35,977 nucleotides of DNA from positions 1 through 35,977 of the forward strand of contig JAIOYZ010000033.1 of NCBI GenBank assembly GCA_021740845.1. Reading direction: 5' to 3'. Positions 16,676-24,728 of the stretch are shown here, piece after piece (position 1 is the stretch's first letter; each line of letters begins with the position of its first letter). Made by a program: the position numbers and the translations under genes. The stretch comes from Bacteroidia bacterium. GTDB lineage: Bacteria > Bacteroidota > Bacteroidia > UKL13-3. The notes under the pieces were generated by a model. The model was given only the letters and a program-made list of their open reading frames with translations, was not told where the DNA came from and made no database searches.

Positions 16676-17195
16676 TTGTATTGTATTTTAGTGTTTTTGT
16701 ATTTCGGTTTAGGGTTAATTCTGAATTATTTTTGGTTCAAACCAACTCTTTATTTTATAAAATAGGAATAGAGAGGAATGCCACTTAATGTTTGCAATAT
16801 AATTGGCTTGAACCAATAAAAAGGACAAAAAGTGTGGATGATTATTTTTTGACAATGTGAAGAAAGATTGATCATTAACATTGGTAAGATTTTGGAGAGT
16901 AAGCGAAGATTTTATCCAAGAAGACAATTTTGTTTTCGGCTGTTTTAGATGAAAAATGGAAAAGGTAAATAGGAAATGTGGCACATATTATGGCTTCAAC
17001 ACCTGATAAAAATTGACTTTAAAAATGGGTGTGAATTTGGTTCAAACCACTACTAAATAAATCTAGCTCTTTGCCTACTTTTTTTAACCCACACATTAAG
17101 AAGAGGAGGAAAGAATTAGAAAATTTTCCGTAGCCCATAATCAAATAAAATTTATTGGATTGTATTTCCGTTAGATGAGAATAAATCCAACTCCC
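16676..17195. other. Intergenic region with a paired palindrome element
   Basis: It contains an inverted pair GGTTCAAACC (16734-16743) / GGCTTGAACC (16805-16814), 81 bp end to end, and a single core at 17039-17048. Open frames here lack any family feature. No gene was seen. Confidence 0.55.
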
Positions 17196-18152
17196 ATGAA
17201 ACACCTACTCGTTTTCTTTGTGTTGATTTTTGCAATAAATAACACAAGCCTTGCCTGCTTAAATGGTGAAAGCCGATTTTTAAAAGATGGAACCTATTTG
17301 TATGTAGATGCAAAAGGAAACGTGCCCTATGGACATTATTTTTTTACAGGGAAATTTGAAGAGGGAATTCATACCTTAGATAGCTTGTATAAGCATACAA
17401 AGGATATTGAATACCTTTCTGATAAAGGCATTCTTCTAATCCTTTTGAAGCGTTATCAGGAAGCCAGAAAGTTGTATTTGGAGATTGAAAAAAAACACCC
17501 AAACAGGTATTCTACTGCATCTAATTTGGGAACAGCGTATGAACTAATGGGTGAGAACGAAAATGCCTTAAAATGGATTGCTAAATCTGTTAACCTTAAT
17601 CCAAAATCCCATTTTAATTCGGAGTGGATTCATGTAAATATTTTAGAAGCCAAAATAAAAGAAGAGAAATTTTTTGCCACTAAATTTTTGTTACATACCG
17701 AGTTTGGTGAGGAAGAGAAGCCAAAAACGGAATTGAGTTTTGCCGAATTAAGCAGTTTACAAGCAGCACTCTATTACCAATTAAATGAACGTGTATCTTT
17801 TGTAGAACCCAAAGATAAATTGGTGGCACAATTGCTTTTTGATTTAGGAAATATTGCCTTTTTATTAGATAACTATACCGATGCATTAAGCGATTATAAG
17901 CAAGCAGAAAAGTATGGTTATTCTAATTCTTTGCTAACATTGCGTAGACAATTAGCCCAAAAATGTTTGGATGAACCCAAGGTGCAAAGGAAGGTCGTGG
18001 CACCAATGCCTAGTGAAACCATAAAAGACGAAGCTAGCTCCTGGAGTGGGTTTCTAAATTATGGAATACTTGTTTTTGCAGCTCTATTGATAATAGGAAT
18101 AAGTTGGTTTGTAGTTAAAAAGAGAAAGAAAGCAAAATATACCCTTTATTGA
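17196..18152 (+). CDS. Exported TPR protein with C-terminal membrane anchor
   Basis: The product of about 318 aa has a signal peptide (MKHLLVFFVLIFAINNTSLA, then C), a helical body with tetratricopeptide-like repeats (YLSDKGILLILLKRYQEARK, YSTASNLGTAYELMGENENA, LLFDLGNIAFLLDNYTDALS) and a C-terminal transmembrane helix (GILVFAALLIIGISWFVV) followed by a basic KKRKKAK tail. It is probably held in the inner membrane with the repeats in the periplasm as a protein-binding scaffold. ATG 17196 is preferred over 17175 because it begins the signal peptide. Function is unknown. Confidence 0.75.
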   Translation: MKHLLVFFVLIFAINNTSLACLNGESRFLKDGTYLYVDAKGNVPYGHYFFTGKFEEGIHTLDSLYKHTKDIEYLSDKGILLILLKRYQEARKLYLEIEKKHPNRYSTASNLGTAYELMGENENALKWIAKSVNLNPKSHFNSEWIHVNILEAKIKEEKFFATKFLLHTEFGEEEKPKTELSFAELSSLQAALYYQLNERVSFVEPKDKLVAQLLFDLGNIAFLLDNYTDALSDYKQAEKYGYSNSLLTLRRQLAQKCLDEPKVQRKVVAPMPSETIKDEASSWSGFLNYGILVFAALLIIGISWFVVKKRKKAKYTLY

Positions 18153-18261
18153 TATGGCTTGTTGTTTCCATCTATCCTACATTAAAGGTAGATAGAAAAA
18201 TAAATTAAGTTTCAAGCACTGTTTTCTTTTCGGGGTAGTCTTGCAAAATTGCTTAGGTAAG

Positions 18262-18437
18262 GTTCGGTTTGAACCAAAAATAATTGAATAAGCCAGCTAG
18301 CAACGCAAACAGATATTAGAATACCTTCACTTGTTTTTGGGATGGGTTTTTGTGTTTGTTTTCAGATTTATTCTTTTTATATTGCTGAGAACTAAAGGAA
18401 GTTTTATTAGGGTAATGCAAACGTTTTAGCCAATGGT
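18262..18437 (+). repeat. Intercassette repeat, right half (B1)
   Basis: It begins with TTCGGTTTGAACCAAAA (core 18266-18275) and TAATTGAATAAGC, runs through TTCAGATTTATTCTTTTTA and TATTGCTGAGA, and ends near CAAACGTTTTAGCCAATGG (18419-18437). Close copies are B2 (19304-19480) and B3 (20883-21058); the 30705-30795 stretch keeps only the right end. The left half (A) is missing before this copy. Confidence 0.8.
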
Positions 18438-18484
18438 GAGTGCAGAAATTTCCCTTATTTGAATATTTTCACTATTTTTACAAC

Positions 18485-18679
18485 ATGAGTACTATCTTAA
18501 TAAAAACCGACAAACAAAGCAGTAAAATACTTGCCGAACTTGCAAAAAGGCTTGGAGGGAATGTAATTGATATGAAAGATGATCAGTTTGAAGATTTTAT
18601 GCTTGGAAATTTGATGGATAAAGTAAAAACAGGTAAGACAGTATCAAAAGATTCAATTTTAAAGAAACTTAGATCTTAA
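18485..18679 (+). CDS. Antitoxin of RelE/ParE-type module (cassette 1)
   Basis: The 64-aa protein starts MSTILIKTDKQSSKILAELA and continues with an acidic, helical DDQFEDFMLGNLMDK stretch and a Lys-rich end. It has the size, charge and position of a short Bacteroidota antitoxin; the frame opens at 18440, but ATG 18485 fits the family better and leaves the promoter outside the gene. The toxin ATG overlaps its stop (TAATG), so the two are translationally coupled. It is inferred to bind and neutralise the downstream toxin and to repress the operon. Confidence 0.75.
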   Translation: MSTILIKTDKQSSKILAELAKRLGGNVIDMKDDQFEDFMLGNLMDKVKTGKTVSKDSILKKLRS

Positions 18680-18948
18680 TGATCGTGGAGTTTGATAAAT
18701 CTTTTGATAAGTCCCTCGACAAGTTGAAGGACAAATCACTGTATCCAAAAATTGAAAAAGTAATTTCAATTCTAGAAAAAACTGATTCATTAATTGAGTT
18801 AGCTAGTAATAAAAAACTAAGTGGATATAAAGTATACCATAGGTACAGACTTGGAGACTATAGGATAGGAATTGAACAAATTTCTAAAAACACAATAAGG
18901 CTAATTATAATTGCCCATAGAAAGGATATTTACGATGTATTCCCATAA
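18679..18948 (+). CDS. RelE/ParE superfamily toxin (cassette 1)
   Basis: The 89-aa protein has the RelE/ParE layout: an N-terminal strand and helices (FDKSFDKSLDKLKDKSLYPK), then LSGYKVYHRYRLGDYRIGIE, and a final IRLIIIAHRKDIYDVFP. The R-x-G-D-Y-R-I and H-R-K-D-I-Y motifs are typical of the mRNA-interferase branch. It likely cleaves mRNA at the ribosome when freed from the antitoxin; sequence alone does not fully exclude a gyrase-targeting ParE. It overlaps the antitoxin by one base. The cassette end CACTGGCTATAAC follows at 18953-18965. Confidence 0.85.
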   Translation: MIVEFDKSFDKSLDKLKDKSLYPKIEKVISILEKTDSLIELASNKKLSGYKVYHRYRLGDYRIGIEQISKNTIRLIIIAHRKDIYDVFP

Positions 18949-19075
18949 ACACCACTGGCTATAACAGCGCACAAAAGATATTTTGGTATTGCTGGTTCCC
19001 ATAAATTATCTACTTTTGATATTCGGTTTCGGTGGACAGAAATGCGGCTTCGAATCCAAAACAATCTCTGTTCCC
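18949..19075. other. Cassette 1 boundary and variable spacer
   Basis: CACCACTGGCTATAACAGC (18950-18968) is close to the reverse complement of the cassette start CGTTTTAGCCAATGGTG at 18422-18438, so the toxin-antitoxin pair is bounded by inverted ends. The rest, up to the A repeat, is not shared with other copies. Confidence 0.55.
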
Positions 19076-19480
19076 AAGCAGTCAGATTGCCTAAAAACTC
19101 CAAAGTAAAGTGGATTAATTTGCCGTGTTATTTAGCTTCAACTATGCCTAAGAATTAATATTACCTATACCGTTTTTTCAATGGACAATATTTGTAATAT
19201 CTCATAACTTGGTCGGTTCAAACCGAAATAAATTGAATATGAGTTTTGATAAACTGTTTCAAACTTTTCAATGCCATCCAATCTTGCTGCATTCCTATTT
19301 TTATTTCGGTTTGAACCAAAATTAATTGAATAAGCCAGCTAGCACCGCAAATAGATATTAGACTACTTTCACCTTTTTTTGGGATGGTATTTTGTGGTTG
19401 TTTTCAGATTTATTCTTTTTATTTTGCTGAGAGATACAGGGATTTTTTGAAGGGTTATTACAAACGTTATGCCCCATTGC
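19076..19480 (+). repeat. Composite intercassette repeat A1-palindrome pair-B2
   Basis: The left half A1 (about 19076-19214) contains CAGATTGCCTAAAAACTCCA and TTGCCGTGTTATTTAGC. It leads into an inverted pair GGTTCAAACCGAAATAAA (19215-19232) and TTTATTTCGGTTTGAACC (19300-19317), then B2, ending ACGTTATGCCCCATTGC. The unit is nearly identical to 20655-21058. Its right end is the start of the HigBA cassette. Confidence 0.8.
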
Positions 19481-19522
19481 TCTTACAAATATCGCTTCAT
19501 TTGGACTTAGTTTAATTGACAA

Positions 19523-19561
19523 TTTGTTTCTTTTATTTAAATACTTACCTTTGACGTAAGT
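19523..19561 (+). promoter_or_regulatory. HigBA promoter and operator
   Basis: A -33-like TTTG (19523-19526) is followed after 19 bp by the -7 box TACCTTTG (19546-19553). The -7 box is inside a palindrome ACTTAC (19543-19548) / GTAAGT (19556-19561), a good site for HigA autorepression; use is inferred. Confidence 0.65.
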
Positions 19562-19577
19562 AACGCATGGCAATACT

Positions 19578-19859
19578 ATGATTATTTCATTTGGGGATAA
19601 GGAAACTCAGAAAATTTGGTTAGGTGAAAGGGTTAAGGGGTTCTCGACAGAAATTCAGGAAACAGCCCGTAGAAAGTTGAGAATGCTAAACAACTCTCAA
19701 GACCTTAACGACCTAAAAATTCCTCCATCCAATAAGCTTGAAAAACTGAAGGGGGATTTGAAGGACTATTATTCCATTCGAATTAACATTCAATGGATAA
19801 TTATATTTAAATGGAGTAATGGTAATACAGAAGCAGTTCAAATTATAGACTATCATTAA
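19578..19859 (+). CDS. higB: HigB-type mRNA interferase toxin (cassette 2)
   Basis: The 93-aa protein has the HigB/RelE pattern: W-L-G-E-R-V, then ETARRKLRMLNNSQDLNDLK, IPPSNKLEKLKGDLKDYYSI and RINIQWIIIFKW ending in IIDYH. The P-P-S-N-x-L-E-x-L-K-G-D and Y-S-I-R-I-N-x-Q-W motifs are diagnostic. It cleaves mRNA in the translating ribosome. The toxin gene precedes the antitoxin gene, the usual higBA order, with 11 bp between them. The promoter at 19523-19553 serves both. Confidence 0.92.
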   Translation: MIISFGDKETQKIWLGERVKGFSTEIQETARRKLRMLNNSQDLNDLKIPPSNKLEKLKGDLKDYYSIRINIQWIIIFKWSNGNTEAVQIIDYH

Positions 19860-19870
19860 AAAACAATGAC

Positions 19871-20170
19871 ATGAAAAAGCTTAAAAACATTCATCCCGGA
19901 GAAATTTTATTAGAGGAATTTCTTGTTCCTTTGGAAATCACTGCTTATAGACTTTCCAAGGATTTAGGTATACCACAGACTCGTGTTTCGGAAATTATTA
20001 AAGGTAACAGACGCATTACCGCAGACACTGCGCTAAGACTTTCAAAATACTTTGGAAACAATGCAAAGTTCTGGCTCGGACTTCAAGACGACTTTGACAT
20101 AGAGGAAGAAAATAATCTGAAGAAAGCTGAGCTAAACGCCATAAAACAGCATGACCGCAGCGCTGCATAA
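19871..20170 (+). CDS. higA: HigA antitoxin, HTH regulator (cassette 2)
   Basis: The 99-aa protein begins with the HigA signature HPGEILLEEFLVPLEITAYR, followed by an XRE-type helix-turn-helix (LSKDLGIPQTRVSEIIKGNR, RITADTALRLSKYFGNNAKF). W-L-x-L-Q-D-D-F-D completes the motif. It binds HigB and the operator upstream of the operon. Its last codons run into GCAGCGCTGCATAAC (20157-20171), a cassette-end-like sequence, so the stop lies inside the recombination-site-like end. Confidence 0.92.
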   Translation: MKKLKNIHPGEILLEEFLVPLEITAYRLSKDLGIPQTRVSEIIKGNRRITADTALRLSKYFGNNAKFWLGLQDDFDIEEENNLKKAELNAIKQHDRSAA

Positions 20171-20318
20171 CAATGGCTGCCATAAAGTGGCGGAATTGTG
20201 TGTCGCTGGACAAATTTTCTTATGTTCGAAACAAGGTTTCCAGAAGGTAGATTTGCCTAATTCACCACTTTTTGGTAGTCCCAAACAGATTAATTAATCA
20301 ATATTTTAAATCATCAAC

Positions 20319-20495
20319 ATAATTGGACTAATTAGAGAACCTAAAAATGGCGACTTCACCGTTCTTGACAAACCATGGGCTGATGAGGAAATATAAGAAT
20401 TTAGTGCATTTATTAAGTTGCGTAAAGAACAACGAAAAAAAAGACTTGCTAAAACCTCAAAAACGACAGCAACTCGTAAGAAAGTTATTGCATAG
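20319..20495 (+). pseudogene. Interrupted small ORF, unrecognised
   Basis: One frame reads IIGLIREPKNGDFTVLDKPW, ADEEI, a TAA at 20394-20396, then EFSAFIKLRKEQRKKRLAKT, a short Ser/Thr/Lys tail and a TAG at 20493-20495. The pattern (PKNGDFTV ... KPW-x-x-E-E ... helical basic tail) looks like a genuine small Bacteroidota protein with one nonsense change and no normal ATG. It follows higA by 150 bp, within cassette 2. The longer frame at 20347-20571 is its out-of-frame shadow. Confidence 0.35.
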
Positions 20496-20654
20496 AAAAA
20501 GAAGACCTTCATTGAAAGCGAAGCACGACCGCATTACAGGCCTTTGGCAAAAAGGCGAGTTTAGTGCTTAAATGAAGTATTGTGTCCAGCATGTGCGGGA
20601 TTCGGTGCTGGCAGAAAGTTTATTGCTTCGAAATCCGCTTCTTCACCAAGCCCA

Positions 20655-21058
20655 AGCCGACAGATTGCCTAAAAACTCCAATGTAAAGTGGATTAATTTG
20701 CCGTGTTATTTAGCTTCAACTATTCCTAAGAATTAATATTACCTATGCCGTTTTTTCAATGGACAATATTTATAATACCTCATAACTTGGTCGGTTCAAA
20801 CCGAAATAAATTGAATATGAGTTTTGATAAACTGTTCCAAACTTTTCAATGCAATACCAGCTTGCTGCATTTATTTTTTTTAGTTCGGTTTGAACCAAAA
20901 ATAATTGAATAAGCGAGCTAGCAACGCAAACAGATATTAGAATACATTCACCTGTTATTGTGATGGGATTTTGCGGTTGTTTTTGGATTTATTCTTTATA
21001 TATTGCTGAGACCTATAGTAAGGTTTTGAAGGGTTATTAAACGTTATGGGTAATTGCA
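20655..21058 (+). repeat. Composite intercassette repeat A2-palindrome pair-B3
   Basis: The unit has the same order as 19076-19480: CAGATTGCCTAAAAACTCCA at 20661, TTGCCGTGTTATTTAGC, the inverted pair GGTTCAAACC (20793-20802) / GGTTTGAACC (20887-20896), then B3 ending ACGTTATGGGTAATTGC. Apart from scattered substitutions the two units are nearly the same sequence. Confidence 0.82.
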
Positions 21059-21131
21059 AGATAAAGAATTTATAGAAAATCTGAAATTGTTTAATACAAT
21101 GGTTCCATTCATAAATAATTGGAAATAAAAA

Positions 21132-21356
21132 ATGAATTTTTACCCTCAAAACATTACAATAGGAATAGTAATATTCTACTTAACAATTTCTTATTTAATT
21201 GGTCTATTTATTGCATTTCTTATAAATTTAATCGCAAAATATTTATTTAATAAAAAAATCAATTTTCAAATAATAGTGATAATATTTTCAGCAATTTTCT
21301 TTTCCATTTTTATGCTATTAGTTTTATCCGAAGGGCCACGTACTGGAGGGCGCTAA
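21132..21356 (+). CDS. Small two-helix membrane protein (cassette 3)
   Basis: The 74-aa product has a first long hydrophobic stretch (IGIVIFYLTISYLIGLFIAF) and a second (FQIIVIIFSAIFFSIFMLLV) separated by a basic KYLFNKKIN loop, then SEGPRTGGR. No family was recognised. It is the only gene between B3 and the insertion element, so it is the cassette-3 cargo. Its end is followed by GGGCGCTAAAAAC rather than a clean GGGCATAAC, so the 3' boundary may have been altered when the element inserted. Confidence 0.5.
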   Translation: MNFYPQNITIGIVIFYLTISYLIGLFIAFLINLIAKYLFNKKINFQIIVIIFSAIFFSIFMLLVLSEGPRTGGR

Positions 21357-21412
21357 AAACAATTTTTATGACATAATTTAATAGAAGAAAAGCAACTACC
21401 AATAACAGCAAG

Positions 21413-21447
21413 AGTTTCGTGGTGGCCGCAGGCCAAGCCATGAAACT
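21413..21447. other. Strong hairpin beside insertion element left end
   Basis: AGTTTCGTGG (21413-21422) pairs with CCATGAAACT (21438-21447, one G-T wobble) around an inner GGCC-GCA-GGCC stem. It ends 3 bp outside the left terminal inverted repeat. It could be an IS91-type end hairpin or the remainder of a recombination site. Confidence 0.55.
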
Positions 21448-21620
21448 CCGGTTGAACGGAACCTTCGGTAGCTAGTAGAAAATTTGTTATGGGTTTTTCG
21501 TTTGAGGCTTTGTTTGATCGAAGTGTTTTGGCAAGGTAAGAGCGCCTCGTTTGGTGCTTAATGAATGTAATTTTAGATAAAATCTCTTACCCTTAGGCAT
21601 AAGTTCCCTTACCCATAAAT

Positions 21621-22745
21621 TTAGGATTTATAGGGAAAAGGAGTTTGGCAATCGCCCATTTGTAGGTTAGGAGGTCCTCGTTTGTCGAATACTAAAATGG
21701 TGCGCATGTTTCCCGTTTTGCAATGTGGGCATTTAGGAATAATGACTGGCTTTTCTTGTTCTTTTGGTGAAGGTGTAATACCTAATTTCAGTTGCAAGGC
21801 TTTCAACTTCTTTCTTTTCCAAGTGCTGCTTAGGAACCCATAATGCCTAATCTTAACAAAGCCTTTGGGGAGTATGTGCAGGGCAAACCTTCTGATAAAC
21901 TCAGCATGTGTTAGTGTCATTTCTTTCTTCACCGCCTTTTGCTTGTAATCTTTATAGCTAAAGGTGATGGTGTCTGCATCAATCTCCCTGATACGATGAT
22001 TGCTGATGGCTATTTTGTGTGTGTATCTTCCTAGGTATTCTACCACAGCATGAGCGCTTCCAAAAGGTCTTTTAGCAAAGACTACCCAGCTTTTTTCCCA
22101 TAAGGCTTCGCGTATATTTTGGTATTGAATGAGCGCTGCTTTCTTGAGTTTATCGCAAAACTTTGCCCTAAACACCTTTGACAGCGCTTTAACATGAAAC
22201 AAAAACTTACCATCTGCTCTTATGGGTTGCCAGTTGCCGTTTTTGTCGATACCACCTCCAGGTACAATACAATGCAAATGAGGATGCAAGCTTAAGTTTT
22301 GACCCCAAGTATGTAAGATAGAAACCATGCCCATCTGCACTCCTTTGTTTTTCCCAAATTGCTGTAAGGTTTCCCACGCAGCTTCGAAAAGGATTTCATA
22401 CACGCACTTGGGCAAATGCATGGCTAGCGGATTGATGGCATCTGGCAGGGTAAATACAACATGAAAATAAGGTACAGGCAAGAGTTCTTCTTCTCTTTTG
22501 TTAATCCAAGCTTCTCTGTTCTTGCCTTGACATTTTGGGCAATGTCTGTTCCTGCAACTGTTATAGCTGATATGTTGCTTCCCACAATCATCACAAGCAT
22601 CTACATGTCCACCTAATTCTGCTGTTCTACATTTTCTTATAGCTGAGAGCGTTCTGAGTTGCCATGTGTTTAAACCAATAGCTTCAATTTGATTTGCTAA
22701 ATGTTTTATTACATCTGCTACTTCACAGGCTACTTTGGGCTGCAT
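21621..22745 (-). CDS. IS91-family HUH transposase
   Basis: The 374-aa protein has an N-terminal zinc-binding region (C-x2-C and C-x4-HC-x2-C in DACDDCGKQHISYNSCRNRH and CPKC), the YFHVVFTLP segment, an HUH metal motif (HPHLHCIVPGGG), and the tyrosine region YLGRYTHKIAISNHRI that forms the 5'-phosphotyrosine nick. This is the IS91/Y2 rolling-circle transposase arrangement and full family length. A further CPHCKTGNM motif lies at the C-terminus. Its ATG overlaps the 3' end of the recombinase gene by 16 bp, so the two are coupled. Confidence 0.92.
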   Translation of the reverse strand: MQPKVACEVADVIKHLANQIEAIGLNTWQLRTLSAIRKCRTAELGGHVDACDDCGKQHISYNSCRNRHCPKCQGKNREAWINKREEELLPVPYFHVVFTLPDAINPLAMHLPKCVYEILFEAAWETLQQFGKNKGVQMGMVSILHTWGQNLSLHPHLHCIVPGGGIDKNGNWQPIRADGKFLFHVKALSKVFRAKFCDKLKKAALIQYQNIREALWEKSWVVFAKRPFGSAHAVVEYLGRYTHKIAISNHRIREIDADTITFSYKDYKQKAVKKEMTLTHAEFIRRFALHILPKGFVKIRHYGFLSSTWKRKKLKALQLKLGITPSPKEQEKPVIIPKCPHCKTGNMRTILVFDKRGPPNLQMGDCQTPFPYKS

Positions 22746-23682
22746 GTGGCAAAGAGCGTGTCTAAAGGACTAAATACCTTTTGGGTGGGTAGTTGAGCCA
22801 CTTGTAGATATTCAATAGTTGTTTCGATGCTTTCATGACCTAATAAATCTTTTAGCGTCATAATATCAACACCATCTTCTAGCAAGTGTGTAGCATAGGT
22901 ATGGCGCAACGTATGAACATGAACATCTTTAATGATACCTGCATTTTTGCATGCTTGCTTTACCGCCCATTGAACGCCCTTTTGGGAGTATCTACTGTCA
23001 AAATCACCTCCTGCTCTATTGGCAAGCGGTTGACCATTGAATAACCAATCTTTAGGTTTCTCTGCTTGTATGTACTGTTTGAGTCCGCGAATGAGATGTT
23101 CTGATAATGGCACATACCTATCCTTTTTTCCTTTGCCTTGAACCACCCGTAATTGCTTACGGTCAAAATCTAAATCTTGAAGGCGCACACTGCGTGCTTC
23201 CATGCATCTTAGTCCACAGCCATATAGCAAGCCAATTAATATCTTATGCTTAAGTATTTGGCAACTTTTTAAAAGACGCCATACCTCTTCTTTGCTTAAA
23301 ACTACTTGTACTTTTTTCTCATGTTTAATCTGAGGCAAGGCCAAATACTCATAAGGCAAACCTTCGGATTTTAGTAGGAAACGTAAGCCATAAACGGTAT
23401 GTTTAAAATAGGTTTGAGAAGGAGTTTTAGACTTCTTTTGTAGAAAGAACAAGTAATCATGAACCTGTTCAGGGTCGAGTTCAGTGGGTAACTTACCAAA
23501 ATGCAGTGCCATAGCTGCCACATGACGAGAGTAGCATTGAAAGGTAATGTTACTCCTCCCCAGTACAGAGATAGTGCGTTCAAATCGCTGTAATAACTCA
23601 GTAAAGCCTGCAATGTCTCGCTTGGCGCAATTGATTAATTTGTTCTCCCTTAATTCGTCGGGGTTCTTTTTTTTGTTGCCAT
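22730..23682 (-). CDS. Tyrosine recombinase of the element, -1 frameshift in A8 run
   Basis: The open part (from GTG 23521) has the XerC/D-like catalytic core: R in YGCGLRCMEARSVRL, K in GKGKKDRYVPL, HTLRHTYATHL, and LGHESIETTIEYLQV with the tyrosine nucleophile. It lacks the extra alpha-helical insert of integron IntI enzymes. Upstream the same frame continues through a SAM-like N-terminal domain (ELLQRFERTISVLGRSN, ITFQCYSRHV) but has no ATG. An ATG at 23682 in another frame joins it if a -1 shift occurs at A AAA AAA on the minus strand (23667-23674), giving MATKKKNPDELRENKLIN and about 317 aa. This is either programmed slippage, as known for IS elements, or a one-base sequencing error. Confidence 0.8.
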
Positions 23683-23906
23683 TTTGTTTTTAATTTACAC
23701 TTACAATATAATTAACTTTAACAAATGCTACCGAAGGTTTAGTTCAACAGCGCAATAGCAAATACAGGTATGCATGTTGGTTAAAACATTTGAAATATTT
23801 ACATGCATTTGTGTTGGCAGACGGTTAAGCAACATTTTAATCCCGCACTTGGTATAGCGGCATACGGTCAAATTTTCTAAATCCTCGCTCATAATTGTCC
23901 CATAGT

Positions 23907-24120
23907 TTGCCGTGTTATTTAGCTTCAACTATGCCAAAGAATTAATATTACCTATGCCGTTTTTTCAAAGGACATCTTTTGTAATACCTCATAACTTGGT
24001 CGGTTCAAACCGAAATTACCTAGAACTTAGTTTTAAAAATGAATAAACCTTAGATGTGAGATAGCTGTTGGGCGTTTATTTCTTTATTTATTTTTTGTTC
24101 CATGGTTTTTGGTTTGAACC
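23907..24120 (+). repeat. Intercassette repeat, left half A3 with palindrome pair
   Basis: AGTTTGCCGTGTTATTTAGC to GGTCGGTTCAAACCGAAAT matches A1 and A2. The inverted pair is GGTTCAAACC (24002-24011) and GGTTTGAACC (24111-24120), 119 bp end to end, but the sequence between differs from A1/A2 and no B half follows. The stretch 23749-23906 to its left is unassigned, probably old cassette-3 or flank sequence. Confidence 0.75.
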
Positions 24121-24269
24121 AAATTGTTTTTAGTCTTTTTATAATCGCCTAAAATTATATTATTTTCGATTTGCAAATAATGAAATTGGAGAGGATATGG
24201 TATGGCATGTCCAGCTGCAATTACAAGAGAATCGGAATAAAATATATCAGACGGATAATAGAATTAATA

Positions 24270-24728
24270 ATGGAATTAAGAATACTTCAACAGAATATAG
24301 ATAAAACAGATCAATTATTTGAATCCTTAGATTGCCAATCTTTGTTGGGAATGTACGAGGACTTTTACCCTAAAATTGGCTTCCATTTGCCTTGGGTTGC
24401 TTATCTTGTTGTAAAGCAGAATGAAGTAGTTGGTACATGCAGTTTTATTGGTCGGCCAAAAGATGGGAAAGTTGAAATTTCCTATTGGACATTTAAAGAA
24501 TTTGAAGGGCAAGGTTTTGCTTCCTTTGCCTGTAAAGAGCTTATAAAAATAGCACGAAATGCAGATTTAAGTGTGACCCTTACTGCAAAGACAGAACCTG
24601 CTCACAATGCTTCAACAAGAATTTTAGAGAACAATAATTTTATTTTCTCAGGTATTGTTCAAGATGAAGAAATTGGCGATGCTTGGTTATGGACCTTAAA
24701 ATCAGACGAACAAATATTGGATAGCTGA
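24270..24728 (+). CDS. GNAT family N-acetyltransferase
   Basis: The product is about 152 aa. It opens MELRILQQNIDKTDQLFESL and contains WVAYLVVKQNEVVGTCSFIG (strands 2-4), VEISYWTFKEFEGQGFASFA with the acetyl-CoA-binding Q-G-x-A/S motif A, then ELIKIARNADLSVTLTAKTE and N-x-A-S-T-R-I-L-E-N-N-x-F, the classical motif B. It transfers acetyl from acetyl-CoA to an unknown small molecule or protein. The frame is open from 24171, but ATG 24270 matches GNAT starts; the upstream 33 codons look like untranslated leader. Confidence 0.82.
   Translation: MELRILQQNIDKTDQLFESLDCQSLLGMYEDFYPKIGFHLPWVAYLVVKQNEVVGTCSFIGRPKDGKVEISYWTFKEFEGQGFASFACKELIKIARNADLSVTLTAKTEPAHNASTRILENNNFIFSGIVQDEEIGDAWLWTLKSDEQILDS

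Larger units (their letters stand above)
21451..23748 (-). mobile_element. IS91-like element with tyrosine recombinase and 22-bp terminal inverted repeats
   Basis: The left end GTTGAACGGAACCTTCGGTA (plus GC; 21451-21472) and the right end 23727-23748, whose complement reads GTTGAACTAAACCTTCGGTA plus GC, match at 20 of 22 positions, and ATTTGTTA follows just inside both. Inside are an overlapping recombinase-transposase pair. No target duplication is evident in the flanks. IS91 elements use rolling-circle HUH chemistry and usually lack long inverted ends, so this boundary assignment is an observation, not the textbook structure. Confidence 0.7.

Noticed and set aside
16715-16984. 89-aa minus-strand ORF
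   Set aside because: Low-complexity, overlaps an inverted palindrome pair, no domain or start context.
20347-20571. 74-aa basic ORF after higA
   Set aside because: It is out of frame with the better-looking, stop-interrupted frame at 20319-20495.
22730-23682. Integron integrase IntI
   Set aside because: The XerC/D-like core lacks the extra insert between the second and third conserved patches that marks IntI, and it is coupled to an IS91 transposase.
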